NCBI GenBank assembly: GCA_964017235.1
Contig: OZ024930.1
Span: forward strand, 156,488,221-156,552,220
Length of the DNA: 64,000 nt
Direction of reading: 5' to 3'
DNA from: Sabellastarte sp. h YS-2021
Taxonomy: Eukaryota; Annelida; Polychaeta; Sabellida; Sabellidae
The position numbers and the translations under genes are program-made. The notes below the pieces were generated by a model. That model saw only the letters and a program-made list of their open reading frames with translations, was not told the origin of the DNA and searched no databases. Each line of letters opens with the position of its first letter. Within the stretch, counting starts at the first letter, position 1. Positions 20,881 through 61,600 of this stretch are shown piece after piece.

Positions 20881-23800
20881 GGGGTGCATTAAGATGACAC
20901 TACAGCTCACACAAACATATTAATGCCTGCAGGATGTAGGGTAGGGAATTCCCAAATGTAAAATAATTTTTGGCCTCTACGGCCTGCAGTGTCATTTGGG
21001 TTATTACTATCCCCCATCCTATGTAGCACTGAGAACTCCATGTTTACAGGAGCACCCGAGGCTAGGGTGTTGAATACTGATCCTGATTATACTTCAAGAC
21101 CATTCATTGCAGTGCTGAGGCCTGATTCACTTGCACTGAATGTAACCCGAGGAAAATACAAATAAGTCAATGTGTAAGTGAATAAATTGACTCCTGGGCC
21201 TTATAAACTATCATGTACTGATGTTTATTTCGATTATCTCTCATATAGTAATCTCATCAGAGGCAATAGTAAAATCCATTTTTCCTCCTTAAGGTGGAAA
21301 AAATGGCTCCGCCAGGCTCCTGCGGATACAAGGAGCTGATCCTGTGCTCCTGTGGATCACAGGATCAGTTTGGGAGTCAAAAAATCAATAAATCCCAAAA
21401 ATTGGCAGAGAAGTTAAAAATAGCCCAATAATAAGTATTATTGCTTTTATGTTACTAAAAAACTTTTATTTAGTAATAAAAATTACTTTGTGTCAAAGTA
21501 ATGTAAGTAATAATACTTACCATGTGTGCACTCATACTTGGCTCCCAGAAATTAGACAGCCAAACACATTAATGCATTGTTTAGTGTAGAAGTGGTAGAC
21601 AAGTGGTAGGTTTCCCTCTGATGGAAAATAACACTAATTTCGCCATTAATAAGACAAAATTAACACACATGGTTTGCACTAGAAAAGGCTAATGGGAAAT
21701 CTTTACAGATTCCAACAAAATGGAATTATGCTCCTAATATGAGCTCAAAATCCACAATTTAAGTAATATACACTCCAAAAAAATATAAAACACTGCTGTT
21801 GACAATATGCAACTCAGTTTGAAAATGCCTCAGTTAAAAGCAGGAGTGGTAACTAGGCAACTCAGATGAGTCATCTAGAAACTGAATGACATAACACTGA
21901 ATTTCCCGCTGCCCACCCACCCATCCGGACACCATGGGTGAAACAATTATATCAAATAATATCAAATGAATAAATCTAATGAAATAATTTGGGTTTAAGT
22001 ATATTCCACACTACATGTGTTGAAAACTAGCAAAATTTTACGGAGTTCATGCAATTAAAGAGTCTAGACTTTTGGCTAAGACCAATCTCCATTTAGTGGA
22101 GAACTGAACTGAGACAAAAAAGCTCAGTTTTGTGGCAGAGGCTCAATCTGAAACTGGGCTAAGTCTGCAAGCTTTTGTAAAGGCAGTTCAAAATAATGGA
22201 AAGCTTCAGTGAAAAGGCTCACAACCAACGTTATATTCCTTTCTACTTAAACAGGACTTTACAGGGGGTTCTAGACTGTCCTAATGATGACCAACTTACA
22301 CCTGGTCCAGTAACAGATATGGCATTTATCTAAAAAAAAAAAATTGTAAAAAGATAAACATAATGTTACTTTATTTTATTCAATACACTTTACATGTACA
22401 ACAGATTTACAGCATTACTATTACACTGAACAAATGAATGATAAAAATAATGTCTGTATTTATAAAATACCTACAATGTACTCAACATTTTATCATATAT
22501 CTGCTGGAACTTTCAATACGTTTGTCATCAGACATTTTCAGTGAGACTGAGTAAATGTCTTTTACACCAGTGGAAGTAATTCTAATTGGACTTTTGTAGC
22601 ACTTAATCTTCCATTTACTAAGAAGAATCTAAGGCACAACAGCAAAAAAAAACAAAAAAACAAAAAAAAAAAAACAGTCCACCAATTTTAGTGTCCAGGG
22701 ACTCTGAGAAGAGAGAGATCAAGCAATATTAAATAAGGACAATATCAATTGTAATAGAGTCAAGTTAATTAGCAATTAGTTACTCTATTTGAAATTGACA
22801 TTTTTAAAACGAATTCAATATAACAGGTCAAATTGTAACCAATTGAAAATTATATTTAATGATATTATATTAGTAATTTGAAGGTCAATAGGGAACTTTC
22901 TATTAAGTTAATATGTCTTTTATATTTTACACAAATTTAACTAACATGGGAAATGATATGGCATAAATCTTTTTAAGAGACAATTTACTAGAAAATCCAC
23001 TTCAGAAAGTTGTAAAAAACTTTTTAAGATCATATATGTATTGGCTTTAATTCTTAATATTCTGGCATATAAAAGCAACACACACTGACTGCAAAACTAT
23101 TGAACATTAGAAGTAGACTGTGTGATCTGATGTATAATGCAATAATTAACATTCATATTTACATAAATCACAAAAATCATGCATTGGTCAAATCATACAT
23201 ATGCCCACAAGAATATTATTGAAAATGTGCCAAGGCCTCAATTTTCACTCGCTAAACATCTGCACTGCATGTCAGACTGTGCTCAAAATGATTTGAATAT
23301 CACTTGCATATGGGCAGTAACATTTTTAAGTGCAAACTAAAAACACAGTTCTCAGTGTACATGTTTCCACAGTATTATGCAGCGTTCTTACCGGCCGTAA
23401 ACATGACCTCACAGCCTGTAAATTTGTCAAGAACGGTCTCACCGGTCGTATATACCACTGGTGAATTGGGTGCCTCCAGAGACTTTCCAAACTTTGAACT
23501 TCACCTCTAATGACAACAATGATGCAGAATACACGTGCTTTCGTTATAAAAAACGTATAACAAATGAAATATATATCTTTTGCATGATGGATAGCGAAAT
23601 ATTGTGATTTCTTTTATTTCTTTCTCTTTGTGATTTGTGTTTGTTTACATCCACACATAAACACACAGGCGGTGAATTGTTGAGAACGGTCAAAACTTTC
23701 CACTGGTGGGTACCAACTCACAGGTCGTGTGCACGGGCTCACAACCTACTTCTGAACGTGACATTAGAGACATGATCAAACAAAGATTCACTATACAGTA

Positions 23801-24597
23801 CAGTCTGTATAACTAAAACGTCTCCACTGTCCACAGATCTAGTTCCAGTTATACCTTCCTTTCACTTGTATTAACAAAAACATATGTACAGTATTTTGTA
23901 ATGTCGCGACCTAAAACTATATTACATAACCTACATTTGAGTTACACCAGTTCTAGTTATACGCAGTACAGGAAACAGTCAATTGGGCTGAGGCATGAGG
24001 GACATATACATATATTTCTAAAATGTGGATCATACAGATGTTCATTGCTTTCAAATTTTGCTGCTCAGGAAAAGATATTGCTGGGAACTAGAGCAGTATT
24101 AGGGTAACTAGCAATCCGGGTATGGGTAAAACAATTCAATTATTGTTTATACATGTACCCCCAAAACCATTGAGTAAAACCTTATTTTCAGTCAGATTAT
24201 TTACGAATAACCTCTTTATCAATACATCAACTTTGGTTCATACGAAACTTCAGTAAACCAAATTCAGATCAGTTATGACAAAGTTGATACACATGTCCAT
24301 TCTTCTGACCTCTAGGCACATCTCTACTCTGAATTATACAGACATGTTGCACAAAAATACTTACACTGGCAAAACTGTACTTAAGGTATTTATACCAGGA
24401 GCTACATTCACAAAAGGGATTATAGTGAAAGATCAGTGCATGGGAAAATCAGCTGAACTTCACTGGCTTTTTACCAAAATTAAACTGATTATTGGCTCAG
24501 CTTTTGCTAATACCTATTGTTAATATGGCTCCATACATTTAATTGAACCAGGTATATGTTTGAAAGTTTTAGGTAAACATGCCATCCAGTCTGTAGA
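20881..24597. other. Region downstream of TTLL9; no gene recognised
   Basis: This includes the presumed TTLL9 3' UTR, read leftwards from 24597. No AATAAA close to the stop could be singled out. Small structures seen: an inverted pair around 21430-21530 (agtattatt arms) and a poly-A/C tract at 22640-22675. Fragments resembling foldback arms at 23370-23500 and 23680-23770 share gaacggtc and the phrase ccactggtg. None encodes a recognisable protein. Confidence 0.4.
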
Positions 24598-53047
<28,450 letters not shown>

Positions 53048-53053
53048 TTCTAC

Positions 53054-54273
53054 CTAAACAAAATGAAATGCGGTACACCGGTTTACCATTCACACCACCA
53101 AGAGATTTACAAAACAAACCTCACATGAAACAAACAAACAAAAGACTCAGTTGAGATAATAAAATTTTAGGGGGTGTCATATGATCATTGTCAAAGTAAC
53201 AAGTTATATCCTTTTCAAGGAGTCTCATTTTTAAACAAACTTTTAACTCAAACTCATATTTCACACTTGAGAAATTTTTAAACTCCCTCCCCTGGTTCAC
53301 CAGTCAGTATTATCAGCAATATTCTGGTGATTACTCATGTGTGTAAAAACTGTGTATGTGTGTACTTGACATCAAGGATAATTACTGTGATATCAAAGAA
53401 ACTAATGTTGAATAGAATTTGCTACAGGGTGATACAATATCCTTGATGGACGGGTTTTCGATATGACAACGTAAATGGACAAAGATGAATTTCAACATAA
53501 ACACAAACAAAATAATCCGACATATAGCAACAAATTTAAGTTTAATCTCCAAAGTCTCTCCTTCAATGTGACAGCATATCAGATAATGAGATTCTGAGCT
53601 TTTAATTTAAGTGATCAAAAACGTGAATATATCGAAAGCATGTACATCGGCTATATTGGTTTTTTGCAGTTTTTCATGGATAGTTGTGTGCATGAAATTT
53701 ATCACAAAATACAACTTTATAGCTGTAACTTGCAAGTTGAATTGATGTATGTTGTGGAATAAAAATAATAATAATAATTACATTTAATTCAGTTCTGTTT
53801 AGGTATATATGCGTACATTTAATAAGTATTTGTACATTGAAATTCATAAACCTCTGTGTAGAGTATCAGCAATTATATGAGAAGGTGATCAGCTAAAATT
53901 AAAACTTTACTGATGCTACAATCCACTAGTCATCATTGAATTACATTACAAATATCAGTAAATCAATACAATTTTAGAAATAAAAGAAAAATGTATGAAT
54001 AGAACTGACATGAAAGAAAAAAAAACAAACAAACAAGAAAATACAGAACAATAAAGACTTAATGTAAATTATAACTTAATAAAGGGACAGATAAAATATA
54101 ATGTCAGTCAGATATTAGGCTTAACAAAGGTAATATTTAAGTACAATTTTAAGATGTATTCAGAAAATATTCTTTTATCAGTTTTTAAAATTTTCACAAA
54201 GATTTATACTGACTATTACTGGTTAATTTTTTCTAAAGATTATTTCAAAATTTAACACCAAAATTGCAAGCCA
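53054..54273. other. TTLL9 upstream region
   Basis: An acceptor-like tgtttag precedes the first coding exon at 53053, so a 5' non-coding exon or the promoter of TTLL9 should lie in or beyond this stretch. I could not identify it. AT-rich with simple (ataata) tracts near 53765. Confidence 0.4.
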
Positions 54274-54282
54274 GTTTGTAAG

Positions 54283-54773
54283 GGTGTACGTGCAACTCAC
54301 TGACACGGGAAGTCGCTGACACTAACTCGCTGACACAACTCGATCGCTGACAATATGCAAATTAGATCTGGCAGGTTATACAGACGGTAAAACTCGAGAA
54401 CTCACAGCCATAGAACCCAAGTCATTAATGTTCATGAGAAGATATGAGGTCACGGATTTCACCTAACAATATTTAATAAAATGGACGTCTCGACGAAGAT
54501 TAAATACTTTAAACTACAGAACTAACGGCCATAGAACCCAAGTCATTAATATTCATGAGAAGATATGAGGTCACGGATTTCCCCTGGCATTTCCTAACAA
54601 TATTTTATAAAAAGGACGTCTGGACGAAGATCAAATACTTTAAACTACAGAACTCACGGCCATATGCAAATAAGATAACGTGTATATATACACACGTACA
54701 TATTTTTTGTCAGCGAGTTGTGTCAGCGAGTTTCCGTTAGCGACTTCCCATGACAGCGAGTTGTACATAAATC
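54283..54773. mobile_element. Foldback element with sub-repeated ends and 9-bp target duplication (FB2)
   Basis: Inverted arms of about 75 bp contain several direct copies of aactcgctgaca (left 54283-54353, right 54706-54773). It is flanked by the 9-bp direct repeat gtttgtaag (54274-54282 and 54774-54782). Between the arms lies a tandem pair of about 130 bp units (agaacccaagtcattaat... and gatatgaggtcacggattt). A 9-bp duplication suits Mutator-like elements (inference). No transposase. Confidence 0.82.
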
Positions 54774-55177
54774 GTTTGTAAGAATTACACTGTACCAGTT
54801 GTAGTAAAATCTACAATACATTTGTGGTTGTTTCTAAAGTATGGAATTTCTGTAGGATGATATGGAAAATCACCTAAATATCGCCTAGAAATCTCCTAAA
54901 ATCACTTAATCATAACCAAACATATCTTTAATCAATTAAAAGGGGGAACAGGGAGGCTGATATTTTTTTTTAAAAAAAATTTATCTCCATAATATGGTCC
55001 AGGTAGATTAAAGAATAAAATTAGATTTCTCTATAACTAGGGTATATTTAGATTAAAGAATAATGTTAGGAAATATATCACAAAAAGGGAGGGCTACAAA
55101 TTTGTTTTGAAGGCATTTGAAACCATCTTTCCTGATTAACCAATGTAATAAAAGAGGAAACTCGCCCAATTAAATGA

Positions 55178-55786
55178 GATTTACATGCAACTCGTGACCA
55201 CGGCATCTCGTGACCAACAACTCATACACAAACATTTTATAATAATAAATATTATTTCTACTTGAATATCAAATACTTGCATACACAGGTCATAATATTA
55301 CTAACGAAATATGAGATCACCCAATTAGGTGGGGTTTTCTAACAATAATTTATATTAAATAATTAGAAATGCTGCTTGAAGTCTGTTTAGTTAAAGATCA
55401 AATAATTCAAATTCTCTTTACTTCCGTGGGGGGTTCCTAGTAATATTATGAAATAAAATATGCAAATTAGAAAACGTGAGGAGATAGAAGTCTGTGGTGT
55501 TTCCCTGCAATATTTCAAAATAAAAATATGCAAATTAGAAAATGTGTGGTCATGGAATTCCGTGGGGGTTTCCTAGAACTATTATAAAATAAAATATGCA
55601 AATTAGAAAATGTGAGGTCATGGAATTCTGTGGGGGTTTCCTAGAACTATTATAAAATAAATTATGAAAATTAGAAAACATGAGGAGACAGAAGTCTGTG
55701 GGGTTTCCTAGCAATATTAAAAAAAAAAAATCTTGGGTACGATTTGTTGGTCATGAGCTGCCGTGGTCACAAGATGTTCGTATCCC
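55178..55786. mobile_element. Foldback element with sub-repeated ends and internal tandem units (FB3)
   Basis: The left arm (tgcaactcgtgaccacggca, then ctcgtgaccaacaa) is inverted at 55743-55786. The flanks share ttaaatga (55170-55177 and 55787-55794). The middle has four to five units of about 75 bp with atgcaaattagaaaa and gtgggg-tttcctag (about 55425-55715). Same design as FB2 but a different sequence. Confidence 0.75.
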
Positions 55787-56074
55787 TTAAATGATACTGG
55801 CAAGTTAAAGCTATGTTAAAAAGACTGTCAAATGCTCAATCAACCTGTGCATTCAATATGAGATATCTTAAAATTAAGATACTGAGCACCATATCCAAGG
55901 CCATGTTAAAACACCTGTAAACTGCTTAATATTTCATAGATTTTAATGAGTCCACCACCAACTTGTTTATTATATTTAAAATGCTTATCTAGAGATGACG
56001 GGGGAATTCCTCCCCTATTGCCAACGCACTATGGTGCCTAGCGACTGTGATTTACTAGTTGGTTGTCTAAAGGC

Positions 56075-56313
56075 TACTGCTTCCCTGCATAAGTTGGCCG
56101 CGGGTCGTAAGTTGGCCACCACTCATTTAAATGTATCAAACAGACAAATATATGTGTGGTTGCACAGGTTTTAAAAGTGGTACGTAGTTATAATAAATCT
56201 TATTATAATAGACCATTCAAGAATGATACAGGCCTTTAGATTTATAGAAATTTCAAAATATGATGATGGCGGCCAACTTACGACCCGCGGCCAACTTATG
56301 CAGGGAAGCAGTA
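56075..56313. mobile_element. MITE-like element with perfect 43-bp inverted repeats
   Basis: Arms 56075-56117 and 56271-56313 are exact inverted complements (start tactgcttccctgc). Each arm contains two direct copies of taagttggcc. The 153-bp interior has no coding sequence. The outermost bases are TA on both sides, so a TA target cannot be separated from the arm. Confidence 0.85.
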
Positions 56314-56926
56314 TAACAGCAGTGTCACTGCAAGATTCAGCACTGGGCGATAATATCATATAACATTTTTCTACTGCAAAATGTATTACCTTGGTAATTT
56401 TTGACATGACTGAGTAACTTTCAACGGAGAAGTAAATGGTACCGATAGAAATACAATGTCTATATCGAGGATATTATCAGTGTATTAAGTTACAATCTTG
56501 AATTTATTTACATTGGAAACCCATTTTGGTACTTTCTAAAACAATGGTTATTTTCAATGTCGATATTTCCCGTATTATATGTGAGGTTGTCCGAAATTGT
56601 GATTGAGCTGCCAAAAAGGTACCCAAAACCGAAAATGGAGATAATTGGTTACATAATGTCACTTACTGTAGGCATTATGCTAACAATATCTCACAACAAG
56701 TGCATACTATGGGGCTTGATGGTATGAAGTTGTACTTATTACACGGGTAGTCATAATTGTGTCCGGTTCATAATGATGTCTGATTTTTATATGAGTTTAT
56801 TTTAAAATGTTGCAACCAGAATTTTGAATATATTTTTTTCCAAATTATTCCTTTGAAATCGATTTCATTTCATGAAAATTTTAAAAATTGAACCAAACTG
56901 AATGAACTAAGGAATTATTGGTTTAT

Positions 56927-57630
56927 CCAGATAACAGGCCACTGGTGGCCCAACGGTGGGCCACCAGTGGCCAATCCATTGGCCCACCGGAGGCTGCTAC
57001 CAGTGGGCCATCGTCTTTTTGTCCGTTGGGAAAATGTGGGCCCACTGGTGGCAATACGCTAGTTGAAATTCTGCAATAGCATCATCCACTCAGATTGCAG
57101 CCTATAGTTATGTGGCCATTTGTGGATAAGCCAAATGATTGACAGGTTTTGGGCAGATCTTAGCTTAGGGAAGAAATGATAAGTCACATGACCAATGATG
57201 TAATCAGACATACATAAACAAGGTGGATGAGTCCTAAGGTGATATTCCATAATTCATTGATAAAATTATAATATGTCCAATAACAACTTTTGTATTGTAA
57301 ATTTATAATAAAATTATTGTTTGTATGTCTAAAATTGTCAAATAGTGAGTTAAAAATTGTGGGCTCACTGAAATCTCATTATTAGACATACACTTATGAA
57401 CAAATTTTCACTAAGTTTCCCAAAATCTGTTATTATTGCTCAACGCCATCTTGAACAAAAATCACTGTTGGCCCACCAGTGGCCAACCGGTGGAAAATAC
57501 TACAAACATGAAGATTGGTTGGAAAGACACCGTTGGCCCAACAGTGGAAAACTGCTGATTATACAACCAAAACGATGGCAAAATCTGCCGACCATATGCT
57601 GTAGGGCCATTGGTGGAATGTTATCTTGGT
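56927..57630. mobile_element. Foldback element rich in ggcccaccagtggcc units (FB4)
   Basis: The outer ends ccagataacaggccac and the complement of ggaatgttatcttgg are imperfect inverted repeats. The left end (56938-57058) and right end (57465-57620) hold about ten copies, in both orientations, of the nearly palindromic unit ggcccaccagtggcc. The frame 57396-57632 runs through them and is not a gene. Confidence 0.65.
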
Positions 57631-58653
57631 AGTTTTGTCTTATGTGTCATTTCTCTCAAAACATAAAGTAACAGTTATGGTCAAAAGTGGTAGTAAAATC
57701 CTATGAGTTTTATTTGAACAACAAAGGTGCAGTAATGAGGATTTGGACTATCTACAATATTGCACTTGAATAGATGATGTTGACAATTAACAATTTGATG
57801 GAGGATTTTATATTGACAGGAGCTTTGAAGTTGGTGGCTTTCATACCCTTTTCACTAGTTAATAAAAGATTAATATTTCAACAATTTTCACTTTTTCAGT
57901 TACTTTTAATTTTTTTCACTTTTCTGTAGACTTCATCTGGTAGTTTTTTATTCATGTTAACATAAAGTGTATTACATTTGAAATCAATGGAACTGACAGA
58001 AAACTTTTAAGAACAGCATAATGGGGAAAATTTGTATTCCAATTCATTTTTTGGTTCATATCATCAAAATTGGGGTGTGATGTTAGGACTTGTTCAACAA
58101 CCTAATTTATTTTTTTTGTACAAGGTTTTAAAATCTAAAATTTTGTCTGTTGCTGAGTCTAATGAATCAGTTACCTTGACACTGTATAGTGATTCTTAAT
58201 AGGGATCCCTTATCAATATTTGTCAGGCTAATTAAGTTTATGTTCAGTACTTTAATTACTATTGCATAGCAAATTAGAACTGAAGGTGCATTAATTTATT
58301 AGTTCTAAAAATTAACGAACTACTGCCCCTTTGTTTCTTTTGACACAAAATATAAAATATGCATCAAGTATCTCAACAAAACAAAGCAGGTAGATTTAAG
58401 TTTAGATACTGGTTTTTTACCTGTCACTGTTGAAATTACGGTACTAAATTTGTAGCATTTACGGTACTTACTAGCCAATCGAATCTTATTTAACAAAATT
58501 TGTTGAGGCTCGAGCAACAGGAGGGAAGCTAATGTAAACTAATGTGTTGACAAGTGGGGATGATGAAGATATTTCTTGTTTAATGAGCCTAATATAACAT
58601 CCAGGATTATAAAATCACATCTGATAGTAAAGGAATATTGTTTTAATTTCATT
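57631..58653. other. Presumed upstream region of the coiled-coil gene
   Basis: AT-rich with no recognised repeat. The 5' UTR and promoter of the plus-strand gene should lie here, but I can point to no specific element. Confidence 0.4.
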
Positions 58654-61600
58654 ATGGCAGAGAGAGGATATAAATCGCCCCAAAGGGTTTCATTTTCCCC
58701 AGGTTCACCTGACAGAAGGAATGGCCAGATGCAAGGACTTTTGAGTGAATTTCGAGGCCTTTACGAGACAAAACTCAAACGACTGGATGAAGCGGACTTG
58801 GCAGGGGAAGATACACATAAGGTTCGTCAGTCAGTTGTTTCTCCACACTTGTTTACTTGTCTGAAGAGCTGGTCGGTTTGGGCGATAATGTGAGATTTTT
58901 GTGAACCTGCAAGTTGGAACTTGCACAAATTCCCCCCAAACAAACCATTTATATCCAACATACATGTTTATTTGTGACATATACTGCATCATCACATTCA
59001 TTGTGTGTTGTTGAGCAACAAAATTGATTCTAAACAGTGTTAAAAAGAAGATAAGATAGAATTTATACCTATGAATGTTCACCTACTCAGTAGGTACAAC
59101 CAGCACTGTTCAACACACCCTGAATTATGGTTTTGTTTTCTGTACATGGGTTAGTGTGAAGTGGATCAATTTTTCAGGAATTTGCATAAAAATTGTAAAA
59201 AAACCCGTATCCTTGTATCTTAAAAACTGTTTGCAATGATCCATAATACTTAGCTGCACTGCAACATACAGGAGAGGGGCCACGGTGGCAGAGTGGTAAC
59301 ACTCTCGCCTCCCACCTCTGAGGCCGGGGTTCGATTCCCGGCACGGCCTCAAGTGGGAAAGCTGGTAGTTACTTGCCGTTGGTCGGCAGTTTACAGTACA
59401 GAACCCTAATGAACTGTATGTACTGGTTTCCTCTGCCCTTCCAACTACCCGTCGTGATATGACCTGTACAGTGTTGAAAGCGACATAAAAACCCAAATAA
59501 ACAAATAAACAAGCAACATACAGGAGAGGACAGCTTTTCGCAGTGGACAGCGTTTCTCCAATTTTATTGTACTTTATTTAAAACTAACATCTACTGTGAT
59601 ACTGAAGGAGCTTTATAGTATAGCAAAGTGTGCAATATGTCTTGATACTTTCCTAAGATTTTAGAACTGACAGTATACAGGATTATAAAGTTGAATAGAA
59701 AAGTTATTATGTCAGTGAAAAATATGCCCAGCACACTGCATCTGACTGATGCAAAGAGCTGTATGTTCTCTAAACTGTGTCTGGGGTTAACATAAATATT
59801 ATGTATAACTTCATTATATGCTAAAATACCATGAGAAGAATCAATCTTTAGCTTTAATTATTGTATGCAAAGTTGTATGCAAAGTGTATAACAGTCTTTG
59901 TGATTTTTTGGGAACAGTATAAAATAATTTGCGAAATGCTGTATACTTTTCAACAGCCCTAATTTTATGGCCATAGGACAAGTTCTATGGGTGTATTTGT
60001 ACTTATCACAAAATATATTTTAGGTTGCTGCTATCATTTTACAGTTGGAGGAACTTCTTTTCATTCTGATAACTTTTATAAAACCACACTGTATATTTGT
60101 TCCCAAGAAACTGCATTTTTGTGTTTTTATGGGCGAAATGCTGTCCCCCTTGTATTGTTTTTTTTTCATAGATCTCCTAAATTCAATAATGTGAACATTT
60201 AGTTTGAAGTTTTTCCCTTCCTTCATGAGGGGAAAATAGCGCACCTAAAATGACACATTTACACATCATATTTATTCTACTTTAATATAGCTATAGTTTT
60301 TTCTTTTGCACTTTTTCGTGAATTTCTAAATATAATAAATGAAAAATGGGTTGATATGATAAATGGAGCAAGACTATTTTTTTCAACAACCAAATTGACC
60401 GACTTAATGCAATATTTTATGTTTATGTGTTTCAAAGATTTTATCCAATTATAGTTGTTAACTGTAAGTTCTGTAAAAATTACTTGTATAAATATCCTGT
60501 AAGTGTTTCTATATACTGTATGTAAAATGTTGGGGGACATGCTTTGAAGTTGGAAAAGCCAGAGATTTAGTTACACGGAGGCGGGATAAGCAGGGCTCTT
60601 TTGTAGTTTAGTTTTTACACAGTACTGAAAAAAACCATAAAAGTCGACCCACTTTATATGCTAACCTATGTTTTGTTTTTGGACGAATTGCAAATAATAT
60701 TGAAAGTCTAGGAATCCTGGAGTTCATAAGTTAAAACTGTTTTAATGAAACTTGTTACAGATTGCCTAATTTAGCATAGTGGTACCCTGATCTGTGTATA
60801 GAACTGATAATACATCTGGAACTTGATGGAAGTTGTTTTTCTTCTGATGTTTTGAGTAGACATTGATGAAAGAGTCAATATCACTGACCCGACCTAACTG
60901 GTTAGTTGGTGTCTGACTGAATTGCTATCTGTCTTAATGGTAATGGGAGTTAGCTTGATTGTAAATTATTATAATCTTTTCAACTTTTTTGGGGTCTGTC
61001 CCAACTTCGTCCTACTTCTTTTAATGTAAGAAACAATGAATGATCACTATACACTGATATTCACTTACAATAAAAGGGGACATAATTGATAGCCAGCATT
61101 TCTATGGAACAGGGACATGATTGATAGACTCTTGCTGTTTTTATTATAGAGGTATGAGGTGTCAGATATAAGTGCCATTTATGTGTTCCATATTTAGTTT
61201 TTCTGCAAATTTTTAAAAAGCCCATGGATATAAAGAATCAAATAAAAATGCCAGCACTCATGTCTTTGTTGTTTTACCTCATATTTTGACTTTGGTGTTA
61301 TAATGTTGCATATACACAAATATGAAGTACCAACTTGTCAGTAAAGTTTTTCAATTTCTTGCTCAAATCAAATGTTCTCTTTTGGACAGTGTTATTTTTA
61401 TATTAATATTATTCTCTAATGTACTATGTAGTATGTAGTAATTATGACAGTGTTGTGGGATGTGTTTTTCAAGTAAAAATAAAGCTTGATCATTTATATC
61501 AGTAATAAAAAGTTTGACGTCATATTTACAAAGGCAGAGTGTTAATGTTTCACCAAAACTTGTACAGTGAATTTCTGCTTGTACAAACAGTACTTATATT

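Noticed and set aside
23370-23770. Foldback element with gaacggtc arms
   Set aside because: Only patchy complementarity between the two parts; not enough to define an element.
59278-59355. tRNA gene
   Set aside because: A and B boxes are present, but the stretch continues into a SINE body and tail, recurs at 62735 and is flanked by target duplications. It is a SINE head, not a functional tRNA gene.
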